Shown here in pieces: positions 18,301 to 26,616 of a DNA stretch of 64,000 nt. The first letter of the stretch is position 1. Every line of letters starts with the position of its first letter. Source of the stretch: Paenarthrobacter sp. A20 (GTDB lineage: Bacteria > Actinomycetota > Actinomycetes > Actinomycetales > Micrococcaceae); contig NZ_JALJWH010000001.1 of the NCBI RefSeq assembly GCF_024168825.1, positions 3,286,001-3,350,000 of the forward strand, read 5' to 3'. The notes under the pieces were generated by a model. It was not told the DNA's origin, made no database searches, and worked only from the letters and a program-made list of their open reading frames with translations. The position numbers and the translations under genes were made by a program.

Positions 18301-21300
18301 CGGCGCCTGGGAGTTCCGGGATGGATGCGGGGGAGCTGTCCACAGTGAGCATGGTTTGGAACAACGGGTGCCGCCCCAATTCACGTTCCGGATTCAGCAC
18401 TTCCACCAGGCGCTCGAAGGGGACATCGTCATGGTCGAAAGCGGCCAGGACGCTGGTCCTGGCACGGTCCACCATGGCCCGCAGGGAGGGATCTCCGGCA
18501 GCACTGATCCGCAGCGGCAGGGTGTTGACGAAGAAGCCCACCAACTCTTCCAGCGCCGGATCAGTCCTTCCGGCCGTTGGGGAACCGACAACCAGGTCAT
18601 CGCCCGCACCTACGCGGTTCAGGAAGCCGGCCAGTACGCCGTGGAGCGTCATGAACAGGCTCGCGTTCGCCTGGGCCGCGACGGAGTTCAGGGCCTCAAG
18701 GGCCGAGGCGCTGAGCTGGAAGTTGTGGTGCCTGCCAGGCTGCCGGGCTTCCCGGGGACGGCGGTGATCGGCAGGGAGGCTGAGCTCCGCAGGTATTCCT
18801 GAGAGGGCCTCCCTCCAGTGATCAGTTTTCCGCGCTGACGCGCCGTCTTTGGCCAGTTCCTCCTGCTGCCAGGCACTGAAGTCGGCATATTGGACGGCCA
18901 GCGGTGCGCGGCTGCCCACTGTTCCCTTGAGTGCGGCCGCGTAGGCCTCCGACAGGTCACGGGCCAGTGGCGCAAGCGACGCACCGTCGCTTGCGATGTG
19001 ATGCACCACCAACTGGAGTACCCAGCCCGGAGCATTGCCGTAGCGGCGGCACAGCAGCACGGCTCGCAGAGGAAGATCGAGGGTCACGTCGAAGCCACGG
19101 CCTTCCTCCTGGGCCAGTGTCCTGGCTTCTTCCTCCTTGGAATGCACCGGGATGACGCGCAGCAGGCCACGGGCTTCCTCTGCCGCGAGGATCTTCTGGT
19201 GCGGAGTGCCTGCTGTTGCCGGGTAGCTCGTCCTGAGGATTTCGTGCCGGGCTACCAAAGCGTCGATGGCAGCGGAAAGAGTGTTTTCATCCACCTCGCC
19301 TTCCAGCTCTGCGGCCAGGGAAATGTTGTAGTCCGCTGAGCCGGGATCCAGTTGGTTGAGGAACCACATGCGTTGCTGGGCGAATGAGAGACCAAGTTCC
19401 CCCCGGCAGGCCGTCCGGCGTGAAGCGACCCATTCCGAAAGGGTTCGCCCACGCTCCGGCGAGTCATCATCGTGAACTTCAGTGCCGCCGTCGTGCATGG
19501 AGGCGTTCGGCCGTTCGGACACGACCGCCGCCACCAGTGCACCCGGAGTGGGCTGGTCGAAGAGCGTTCGCAACGGAAGGGAGGCGCCGAACGCTTCCCG
19601 GATCCTGCCCATGATGGTGATCGCCAGGAGCGAATGGCCCCCCAGGAGAAAAAAGTCGTCGTCCATGGCCACGGAGTCCAGCCCAAGAACCTCAGCAAAG
19701 ATTCCGGACATGACATGTTCCTCTGGTGTGGACGGTTCACGGCCGCTGCCGTTCCCGGAGGCTGCAGGGGCCGGGAGGGCAGTGCGGTCAAGCTTGCCAT
19801 GGGAGGTCAAGGGCAGCGCCGGGATGGACATGAAGATGGAAGGCACCATGTAGTCGGGGAGCTTTTCGGCCGCATGCTCCCTCAAATCTGCACTGTCCAC
19901 GTTGCCCACCACATACGCGATCATCCGCTGGGCCGGGTTGCCGTCGGGGACGACGGCAACCTGCTGCACTTGGGGGTGGCTGGACAGTGCCGACTCCACT
20001 TCCCCCAGCTCGATGCGGAACCCGCGGACCTTTACTTGGTCATCGCTTCGGGAAAGGAATTCAAGCACTCCGCTGGCATCCCGCCTCACGACGTCGCCGG
20101 TGCGGTACATGCGGGTTCCATCTGTTCCAAAGGGATTCGCCACGAAACGTGAGGCCGTCTCGGCAGCGCGTTGGTCATAGCCTTGCGCCATGCCGGCGCC
20201 TGCCAGATACAGTTCTCCGGGGACGCCGGACGGAACTGGCTGCAGGTACGCATCAAGAACGAACGCCGAGATGTTTCCGGCGGGCCGGCCAATTACCGGT
20301 GCAGGGCCGGAAATTGCCGCCATGACCGAATCAACGGTGAACTCAGTGGGGCCGTAGAAGTTCAATGCCTGGACGGAAGGGTCCTTGGCCAGTCGTTCCC
20401 AGAGAGCGCCGGACACGGCCTCGCCGCCGAGGATGAGGATCGGCGGTTGATCGCGTTGGTGATCCAGCAGGCCATACTGCAGCAGCTGTGTGGCGTATGA
20501 CGGCGTGGTTTCCAGGACGCTGATCCCATGGTTGAGGCAGTATCGAGTGAGACTTTCGGCGTCGTTGCGTTCCTCATCGGCCACCAGGTGCAGCTCAGCA
20601 CCGGCAACCATCCAAAGCATCGGATCCCAGGCGGCATCAAAGCCCAGTCCGGCGATATGTGCAACGGAGACAGGCTCATTTCCGGCCACCTCGAAGCGAG
20701 GGCCGTAGAGCGTGCGGTGGTGGTGTGCGTACAGGTTGGCCAAGGCGGCATGCGTCACAGCCACCCCCTTCGGCCGTCCTGTTGAACCAGAGGTGTACAA
20801 CACGTAGGCAAGGTCTTCGGCTTTCGGCATGCGATCCTCAGGGGCGGTACCCGCCACCCTTGCGCCGGTCGTCAGCAGGCCCGAAATTGTAACGGCAACG
20901 GCAGGTCCGACGCCGCTGCGCGCGTCATCGTCAACGATCACCACCGCTGGGCTGCTGTCCTCCAGGATCATACGGATCCGTTCCTTGGGGTAGGAAAGAT
21001 CGATGGGGACGTAGACCGCACCCGCAGCGAACACGGCAACGGCGGCGGCGGCGATGTCTGCTGATCGGCTGATGGCTACCGCCACGCGGTCGCCTGGACG
21101 TACGCCTTGGACGATGAGCCCCTTGGCCATGGTGTTTGCTCGTTCCTGAAGTTGGCCGAAGGTCCAGGAAGTCCCTCCAGCAACCACGGCCGTTTTTGAC
21201 TGACGCAGGACGACTGTCTCCGCGAAAGACTCCAGGATGGTGGCCCACTGCCCGTCGTGATGGGTGGCGTCGCTGTGCGCCATGACAGCTGCGTGGTCGG

Positions 21301-24300
21301 CCGGGCTCTGTATCTGCAACCGGTCCAGGCTGACGTCGGAGTCCTTGGCGAACTGTCCGGCAACCAGCTCAAAACCGGCAACCAGCCGTTCCACTGTGCT
21401 GCGTTCGAAGAGCGCCGGGTTGTAGGCGAGGGATCCTGCGATGACGTCACCGTCCCGTTCGGCCAGGTCCAGGAGAAGGTCGAACTTCGCACCGCCCGGC
21501 TCCCTGCCCAAGTCCGCCGAGGCGTCCAAGCCCGTCATGGCCAGCACGGCGTCGGGGGTGTTTTGCAGAGTCAGCATCACTTGGAACAAGGGGTGGCGGT
21601 GGTGCGACCGCGTTGGATTGAGCGCTTCCACCACGCGTTCGAATGGGGCGTCCTGGTTGCCGTAGGCGTGCAGGTTGGTGTAGCGAACGCTCTCCACGAG
21701 CTCCGCGGCCGTAGGATTCCCTGACGTATTGGTCCGCAGCACCAAGGTGTTGACGAAGAAGCCCACCAAGTCATTCAGTTGGGTGTCTGTCCGCCCGGCA
21801 ACCGGCGTGCCGAGCGGGATGTCCTCGCCCGCGCCAGACTTTGTCAGAAGAGCGGCCAGGGCGGCCTGCAGCACCATGAAGAGGCTGGCGTTGTGCGTCT
21901 TGGCCAGTGCTTTCAAGCCCGACGATGTGGCGGCATCCAGTTGCAAGGGAATCGACGACGTCGGGAAGTCACCTTCGCGGGTTCCGCGGGGGAAGTCGTA
22001 GGGCAGCTGAAGCTCCTCCGGGGATCCCTTGAGCTCTCGTGACCAGAATTCCAGCTGCCGCGAAATTGGGCTCGAAGGGTCGTCTTCGTGCCCCAGGGCT
22101 TCCCGTTGCCACAAGGTGTAGTCGGCGTACTGGACGGGCAGCCCAGTGGTGGGCGCCGTGGCTCCGTCCAAATGTTCGCTGTAGGCCTGGGAAAGGTCCC
22201 GGGCGAGGGGCGACAGCGACCAGCCGTCCGCAGCAACATGGTGCAGGGTAACCGCCAGGACGTGGTGGTCCGGTGCCCGTTGGAACAGGACTGCTCGAAC
22301 AGGAAGTTCGGTGGTGATGTCGAAGCCACGCCGTGTTTCTGTCTGCAGTGCCCGGTCCAGGTTGTCCTCGTCGCACTGGACTGCCAGGAGTTTTAGCGGC
22401 GCTTCACCGGCAGGCAGGATGTCCTGGTGCGGTTCACCGTCGGACCAAGGAAAGATGGTGCGCAAAGTCTCATGCCGGGAGATAACGTCGGCAAGTGCCG
22501 CCTCCAAGGCATCCACGTCCAGGCGACCCTTGAGTGTGAGGACGATCGGGATGTTGTAGGCACCGGACTCGTGATCCAGGCGGTTAAGGAACCAAAGCCT
22601 GCGTTGCGCAAAGGACAGGGGGATCATCGCTGGCCGTTCCCTAACGGCCAGCTCGGGAGTGGACGAGCCGTCGCTTTCCAAGGCTGCAGCTAGTCCCTCT
22701 ACTGTGGGCTGCTCGAAGATGGTACGCAGGGCCGGTGCGCTGCCCGTGGCATCCCGAAGGAAAGCAGCCAACCGCGTGGCCAGTAGTGAGTGGCCCCCAA
22801 GCTCGAAGAAGTCGTCCTCGAGTCCCACTGCTTCCAGGCCGAGGATCTCGCGGAAGGCTTCAGCTACCACGAGTTCTGCAGGCGTGCGCGGTTGGGTGGT
22901 GGGTGCTTCCTGTCCCGGGGTTGGCAAGGCCCGGGTGTCAAGCTTGCCATTGGCAGTTAACGGGATGGAATCCATGACGGTCACGGCTGCGGGCACCATG
23001 TAGTCGGGCAATGTCCTGCGTGCCGCCTTGCGGATGGCGGACGAGTCAAGGGGCTGCGTTGCCCCGCTCCCTTCGGTTTCCTGCCCTGGGTTGCCAGCAG
23101 TGACGTAGGCGAGGAGTTGGTCGTAGCCGGCCTTGTTCTTCGCCACGGTCACCGCGGCTTGGGCAACCCCTGGGATACCGCGCAGGACCTCTTCAATCTC
23201 GGCAAGTTCAATACGGAACCCACGGATCTTGACCTGCTGGTCCATGCGACCAAGGAACTGCAAGGTGCCATCGTCCAATCGACGCACCACATCGCCCGTG
23301 CGGTACATGCGCGAGCCGTCCCCAACGAAGGGATCAGCCACGAACTTCCCGGCACTCAGCCCAGGTTGGTCAAGGTAACCGCGGGCGAGGTTCGGCCCCG
23401 CAACATAGAGCTCTCCGATGGCATTGGAGGGCACCGGGTTGAGGCCCGAATCAAGGATGTAATGCCGGCTGTTGGCTACCGATCCTCCGAGGGTGACATC
23501 CGTGCCCGGTTCCATCACGGCAGTCAGCGAGTCCACGGTGGTTTCGGTAGGGCCGTAGAAGTTATAGGCCACAACGCCATCATGGGCCGCCAACTCCCGC
23601 CATGTGGCCGGGTCCACGGCTTCCCCTCCCAGCGCAACAATGGAGGGGTGGGCGTCCCGGTCGAAGAGCCCGCTCGCCAGCAGGGCCTTGGCAAAGGAGG
23701 GTGTTGTTTCGATCGAGTCGATTCCCTTGTTGGCCAGGAACAGGCTAAGGGCCTCGGGATCACGACGGGTCTGGTTGTCCACCATATGCAACTCATGCCC
23801 GGCCAGAAGCCACAGAATGGGATCCCAGGAAGCGTCAAAGGACAACCCCGCGGTGTGGGCCACGCGCAAGTAACGGCCGAGCCTTGCCGTGGCGGGGTCA
23901 AAAATCCTCTCCCGGTGGGAAGTGAACAGGTTCAGGAGCGCCAGATGCTCCACGCCAACGCCCTTTGGACGGCCTGTGGAACCTGACGTGAAGATCACGT
24001 AGGCAAGATCATGCTGGACGGCGATGGGTGCCAAGGGCGTCGAGTCGTGTCTGTCCAAGGACACAGCAGTCATCGCGGAATCCAAGACCGTCACGGGAAT
24101 GCTGGTCAGCGGCTTTCCTTGGTCGGTGTCACCAGTCAAGGCCGTTTCTGTGAGCAAAATGACGGGGGCCGCGTCCTCCAACATCCCCTCCACGCGGCCC
24201 GCCGGGTAGTCGGGGTCGAGCGGAACATAAGCGGCACCGGCCTTCAAGATGGCCAGGATGGCAACAGGAAGCAGAACGCTGCGATCCAGCCGGACGGCGA

Positions 24301-25861
24301 CGGTTCTGCCCGGCCCTGCTCCGCGCTCGCGGAGGAACCGGGATAGCTGGTTGGAGCGCCGCTCCACCTCTGCAAATGTCAGGGAACCGTCAGACGCGAC
24401 GACGGCGATCCGCTCGGGAGCAGCTGCGGCGACCGACTGGAACTCCTCAACAACCGTATGGCCCGGCAGGTCCACTGACTCGGCATCTCCCTCGGCGAGC
24501 AGCGACTGCTCTTCCGCCGTCGACGTGACTGTCAGTGCCGCCGTCGGACCGTTCGGGCTGGCCAGAAGCTCACCAAGCAGCCGCACAAACCGCATCAGGT
24601 GCTGGTCCAGGCCCGATTGGCTATAGAGCCCGGCATTCGCGGCGAACTGTACTGTCACACCACCCGAGGCTGCGTGGCCCAGCCCGTGGACGATGACGGA
24701 TAGGTCATCGATGGGCCCAGTGGACAGGATGTGCATGGTGCCGGTTGCCTCGCCAAAGGCGATGTCATCAAGTACCGGAAGGATATTTACCGATGGTCCC
24801 AGGTAACTGCCCTGGCTGCTCATGGACTCGTATCGGGTGCGCTGATGGATCAGGGCGCCGCGCAGCTTTCCGCCCGTGGCGGCCACCATGTCCTCCACGG
24901 TGGTTCCCGGAGTGATGTCCAGCCGGATCGGGACGATATTGGACAGCATGGACGGCGTGGACTTGGCCAGCTTGCCTCGTCGCGCTGTCACGGGCAGCGC
25001 GAGGGATACATGCGGTTCGCCGGTCATCCGGTGCAGATACAGTGACATGGCCGTCAGAATCAACGCCGGCGCGCTGCCGGACGCTGCTTGGAGTGCGTCG
25101 ACTGCGGACTGGGAGAGCGTCTGGGTGGAACGCAGCAGCGCGTCGGCCGTTCCCGAGGGGCGGCCGGCGAGTCCGGCGGGAGTCCGTTCGTCGTCGAGTT
25201 CGCGTCGCCAATAGGCGGCGTCGGCTGCTGCCCCTGCGGAGTCCTGGTATTCATGGTCCTCCGTAATGAGTTCATCAAGCGCGCCAAAATCGAGGATCAG
25301 GGCGTCGTCCATATCCTTGGCGGCGCTCAGTGCCTCATAGACTGCGGCGACACGGCGCAGTACCAGCACGGCGGAATATCCATCGAGGAGCAGGTGGTGG
25401 ACGCGTTGGTAGAAGAAGTGTCTGGTTCCGGAGATCCTGATGATCTCGGTGTGAAGCAGCCTGCCGTCCTCCACTGTCCGTACTTGCGCCATGTCCGAGT
25501 CCATCAGCTCGCGTGCGGTTTGTTCGCGCGTCGTTTCGTTCCCGCAACCGCTCAGATCGGTGAATTGCACGGCGGCCTCGGCAGTTTCTGCGTACTGGAA
25601 GGGGCCGTCGTCGTCCTCGCCGAATGCCAGGTTCAAGGCGGGCGTTTCCGACACTGCCCGAGCCACCGCCTTCTCCAGACGGGGCACGTCCAACGGACCG
25701 TTGATTTCGATGAACTGCCCAATTTGATACATCGGGCTGCCGTTCGCCAAACGTTGCGCGTACCAGATACCTCGCTGTGCAGCGGTTAAACCCATCCGGG
25801 CCGGTGCCTGGTGCTCCGGAATGCCGGGCTGGTCAGGGGAAGCGGGGATAGGGGAGTTCAT
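15341..25861 (-). CDS. Three-module nonribosomal peptide synthetase, C-A-T-C-A-T-C-A-T-TE
   Basis: A 3506-residue cytoplasmic assembly line. The condensation motifs lie at about residue 155 (HHLLLDG), 1204 (HHVAADG) and 2284 (HHIASDG). Adenylation motifs of form FTSGSTGRPKG or YTSGSTGRPKG lie at about 620, 1683 and 2780. Carrier serines in GGHS lie at about 1022, 2075 and 3192. The thioesterase motif GWSFGG lies at about 3327. No epimerase, methyltransferase or cyclisation domain is seen. Because a condensation domain comes first, the chain must be primed by an acyl or aryl group supplied elsewhere; this first domain (GIWYAQRL, FIEINGPLD) resembles DhbF/EntF-type starters. The three substrate pockets are nearly identical. 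An AGAAGGA before the ATG supports the start. The product is unknown. Confidence 0.93.
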   Translation of the reverse strand: MNSPIPASPDQPGIPEHQAPARMGLTAAQRGIWYAQRLANGSPMYQIGQFIEINGPLDVPRLEKAVARAVSETPALNLAFGEDDDGPFQYAETAEAAVQFTDLSGCGNETTREQTARELMDSDMAQVRTVEDGRLLHTEIIRISGTRHFFYQRVHHLLLDGYSAVLVLRRVAAVYEALSAAKDMDDALILDFGALDELITEDHEYQDSAGAAADAAYWRRELDDERTPAGLAGRPSGTADALLRSTQTLSQSAVDALQAASGSAPALILTAMSLYLHRMTGEPHVSLALPVTARRGKLAKSTPSMLSNIVPIRLDITPGTTVEDMVAATGGKLRGALIHQRTRYESMSSQGSYLGPSVNILPVLDDIAFGEATGTMHILSTGPIDDLSVIVHGLGHAASGGVTVQFAANAGLYSQSGLDQHLMRFVRLLGELLASPNGPTAALTVTSTAEEQSLLAEGDAESVDLPGHTVVEEFQSVAAAAPERIAVVASDGSLTFAEVERRSNQLSRFLRERGAGPGRTVAVRLDRSVLLPVAILAILKAGAAYVPLDPDYPAGRVEGMLEDAAPVILLTETALTGDTDQGKPLTSIPVTVLDSAMTAVSLDRHDSTPLAPIAVQHDLAYVIFTSGSTGRPKGVGVEHLALLNLFTSHRERIFDPATARLGRYLRVAHTAGLSFDASWDPILWLLAGHELHMVDNQTRRDPEALSLFLANKGIDSIETTPSFAKALLASGLFDRDAHPSIVALGGEAVDPATWRELAAHDGVVAYNFYGPTETTVDSLTAVMEPGTDVTLGGSVANSRHYILDSGLNPVPSNAIGELYVAGPNLARGYLDQPGLSAGKFVADPFVGDGSRMYRTGDVVRRLDDGTLQFLGRMDQQVKIRGFRIELAEIEEVLRGIPGVAQAAVTVAKNKAGYDQLLAYVTAGNPGQETEGSGATQPLDSSAIRKAARRTLPDYMVPAAVTVMDSIPLTANGKLDTRALPTPGQEAPTTQPRTPAELVVAEAFREILGLEAVGLEDDFFELGGHSLLATRLAAFLRDATGSAPALRTIFEQPTVEGLAAALESDGSSTPELAVRERPAMIPLSFAQRRLWFLNRLDHESGAYNIPIVLTLKGRLDVDALEAALADVISRHETLRTIFPWSDGEPHQDILPAGEAPLKLLAVQCDEDNLDRALQTETRRGFDITTELPVRAVLFQRAPDHHVLAVTLHHVAADGWSLSPLARDLSQAYSEHLDGATAPTTGLPVQYADYTLWQREALGHEDDPSSPISRQLEFWSRELKGSPEELQLPYDFPRGTREGDFPTSSIPLQLDAATSSGLKALAKTHNASLFMVLQAALAALLTKSGAGEDIPLGTPVAGRTDTQLNDLVGFFVNTLVLRTNTSGNPTAAELVESVRYTNLHAYGNQDAPFERVVEALNPTRSHHRHPLFQVMLTLQNTPDAVLAMTGLDASADLGREPGGAKFDLLLDLAERDGDVIAGSLAYNPALFERSTVERLVAGFELVAGQFAKDSDVSLDRLQIQSPADHAAVMAHSDATHHDGQWATILESFAETVVLRQSKTAVVAGGTSWTFGQLQERANTMAKGLIVQGVRPGDRVAVAISRSADIAAAAVAVFAAGAVYVPIDLSYPKERIRMILEDSSPAVVIVDDDARSGVGPAVAVTISGLLTTGARVAGTAPEDRMPKAEDLAYVLYTSGSTGRPKGVAVTHAALANLYAHHHRTLYGPRFEVAGNEPVSVAHIAGLGFDAAWDPMLWMVAGAELHLVADEERNDAESLTRYCLNHGISVLETTPSYATQLLQYGLLDHQRDQPPILILGGEAVSGALWERLAKDPSVQALNFYGPTEFTVDSVMAAISGPAPVIGRPAGNISAFVLDAYLQPVPSGVPGELYLAGAGMAQGYDQRAAETASRFVANPFGTDGTRMYRTGDVVRRDASGVLEFLSRSDDQVKVRGFRIELGEVESALSSHPQVQQVAVVPDGNPAQRMIAYVVGNVDSADLREHAAEKLPDYMVPSIFMSIPALPLTSHGKLDRTALPAPAASGNGSGREPSTPEEHVMSGIFAEVLGLDSVAMDDDFFLLGGHSLLAITIMGRIREAFGASLPLRTLFDQPTPGALVAAVVSERPNASMHDGGTEVHDDDSPERGRTLSEWVASRRTACRGELGLSFAQQRMWFLNQLDPGSADYNISLAAELEGEVDENTLSAAIDALVARHEILRTSYPATAGTPHQKILAAEEARGLLRVIPVHSKEEEARTLAQEEGRGFDVTLDLPLRAVLLCRRYGNAPGWVLQLVVHHIASDGASLAPLARDLSEAYAAALKGTVGSRAPLAVQYADFSAWQQEELAKDGASARKTDHWREALSGIPAELSLPADHRRPREARQPGRHHNFQLSASALEALNSVAAQANASLFMTLHGVLAGFLNRVGAGDDLVVGSPTAGRTDPALEELVGFFVNTLPLRISAAGDPSLRAMVDRARTSVLAAFDHDDVPFERLVEVLNPERELGRHPLFQTMLTVDSSPASIPELPGAVVRPLPGNGSGEAKFDLSFTFRPGTTGLSATLEYNSAMFQDETIERLITTLVRFVERSTADPDTPIARLALIEPEEATALEALTAGRRSAVGPQHDTADGILAAFAATVKKVPDAMALVSERGEQTFAELAGSVVALATGLEQQGLAEGDVVSVFLPRSAGTIQSLLGVMAAGAVYNPIDTEYPDDRVVAILEDARPSVVVTSQPVAGRIAALLSRVAAQNPGIAAPRLIMLPELLSTPRGEHRGPVQERLNRQPAGRGLAYVMFTSGSTGRPKGVEVGHGALAALLESHRETLFAGLDPYVTGVQQKVAHTTGVGFDASWDPILWMVSGHRLHMVDDAIRRDPAALAGYLEEHRISVLETTPGYVRQLLKEPAFNRVLDGGGTAEVSGFSLALGGEAFDATLWDALSGKENVTTWNLYGPTEAAVDTLAARVQDHAAPVLGAPTTGTRLYVLDTLLRPALPGVPGELYIAGRQLANGYRGQPGLTAERFVADPFSSDGERMYRTGDLVVRHADGNMVFSGRNDQQVKIRGFRVEPGEIEQAAATAVGVKDAVVRAVPSGDTMRLAAWVVPVAKALVDSPDDAAAFAEGVRTHLRGLLPDYMVPAAVVAVAGIPLTPHGKVDFAALPEAAHAPRISGKVPRTPREETVAAIFADILSLDRAGVDESFFELGGHSFLAQPLIARVNAALGTSLQVQSLFRSPTVEGLLREASHGAEDTTAESLRQVLPLRTTGTKAPLFAVHPASGIAWGYASMLGSLDPERPLIGLQMPGMEPGATHRVGAESLTELADSYIARIRSIQPSGPYHLLGWSFGGHLVHRLATRLQELGEQVASLAIIDAFPGTEENNDDVGNGSGIWAAYLEAQGYALDEADTVGLDAVRAQEILRRNHNPLGTVPLDAVEAMAENFPVLARLIREQKPAVFDGELLLFRATVGVPDGTPGASAWEPYVSGRITDIEVPDRHSRMLSDTALPVIMPALAIQLGFGSE

Positions 25862-25896
25862 AGTCCTTCTCTGCAGTGGGGAGGTGTGGGAAAGCA

Positions 25897-25925
25897 GCGG
25901 CAGTCCTGGGAATCAGGACTGCCGC
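25897..25925 (-). terminator. Hairpin between the secreted repeat protein gene and the NRPS gene
   Basis: A perfect 12-bp inverted repeat (GCGGCAGTCCTG with its complement, loop of five bases). It directly abuts a second stem formed by CGTCAAG at 25925-25931 and CTTGACG at 25948-25954. Both lie after the stop of the small gene and 36-94 bases before the NRPS start. The pair could be a terminator of the small gene or a leader structure that controls read-through into the NRPS. Confidence 0.55.
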
Positions 25926-26009
25926 GTCAAGGTTGCGAGGCCAACGTCTTGACGAAGTGGCGCTCGTGGGGTGGGAATCTCGTCTGGTGGGAAGAGGAAG
26001 TGGGTTCTG

Positions 26010-26300
26010 CTACTGGAACTGGCCGAGCTGGAGAGGGCCCAGCACATTGCCGTCAACAAGGGGCCCATTGATGAGCGGCCCGTTGATGAGCCCGCCGTTC
26101 AGAATTCCTTCGGTCAGGAAGCCGTTCAGGATGCCACCGTTGAGGAAGCCGGCGTCGGAGAGGGCTGTGGCACCGGTTTCCGGCGTTGGGATGGGGGTTG
26201 CTGTCGCTGCTTGTGCAGGGAGAGAAGCGAGGGCGAAGGCGGAGGCTGCAAGGACTGTTCCGACTGCGATGCGGGCGGTGTTCTTGGTGGGCTTGTTCAC
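26010..26300 (-). CDS. Small secreted protein with a hydrophobic NG-repeat tail
   Basis: A 96-residue predicted secreted protein. I chose the GTG at 26300 because GGAG lies eight bases before it and the product then opens with a clean Sec signal peptide (MNKPTKNTARIAVG, a hydrophobic run, cut after AQA); a longer frame to 26357 has no such support. The mature part is only about 60 residues and ends in a low-complexity array with units such as LNGG, LNGF, INGP and VDGN, roughly every five residues. I do not recognise a family. It precedes the NRPS gene by about 150 bases on the same strand and could be a surface or matrix peptide, or unrelated to the peptide pathway. Confidence 0.7.
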   Translation of the reverse strand: MNKPTKNTARIAVGTVLAASAFALASLPAQAATATPIPTPETGATALSDAGFLNGGILNGFLTEGILNGGLINGPLINGPLVDGNVLGPLQLGQFQ

Positions 26301-26616
26301 GGGGTCTTCTCCATTACGTAGCAAATGTTGTCCGCGCGTCACAGGGTGTCGCGCCATCAGTGATTCGGAGCTGCCACCGTCGTGGATGGGAATGGAGATT
26401 CTTCACTCTTCGGCAGGACGCGACGTCAGCATGGATGCCCAAGAGCTGCCGGGTCGCTCCGAGTTCTTACTCTGGCCGCGGATTGCAGAAACTGCGCTGT
26501 TCGGCCCCACTGATGTTTGCAAGGAGGAGCATCGGCCTCTAGGGTACTAAGGAGGCTTATCTTTTTTGGTGGAGTGCAGCAGTCGATGTGCCGATCAATA
26601 GCGAGGAGAACGCGCA
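26301..26616. other. Divergent intergenic region
   Basis: The 316 bases between the secreted repeat protein gene and the catalase gene hold no coding sequence that I can support. A possible plus-strand promoter for the catalase gene is TTGCAA at 26517-26522, a 17-base spacer and TAGGGT at 26540-26545. I saw no match to an actinobacterial iron box (TTAGGTTAGGCTAACC type) upstream of the NRPS side. Confidence 0.4.

Noticed and set aside
26301..26616. Iron box upstream of the NRPS cluster
   Set aside because: No sequence close to TTAGGTTAGGCTAACCTAA was found, so iron regulation is not supported by sight.
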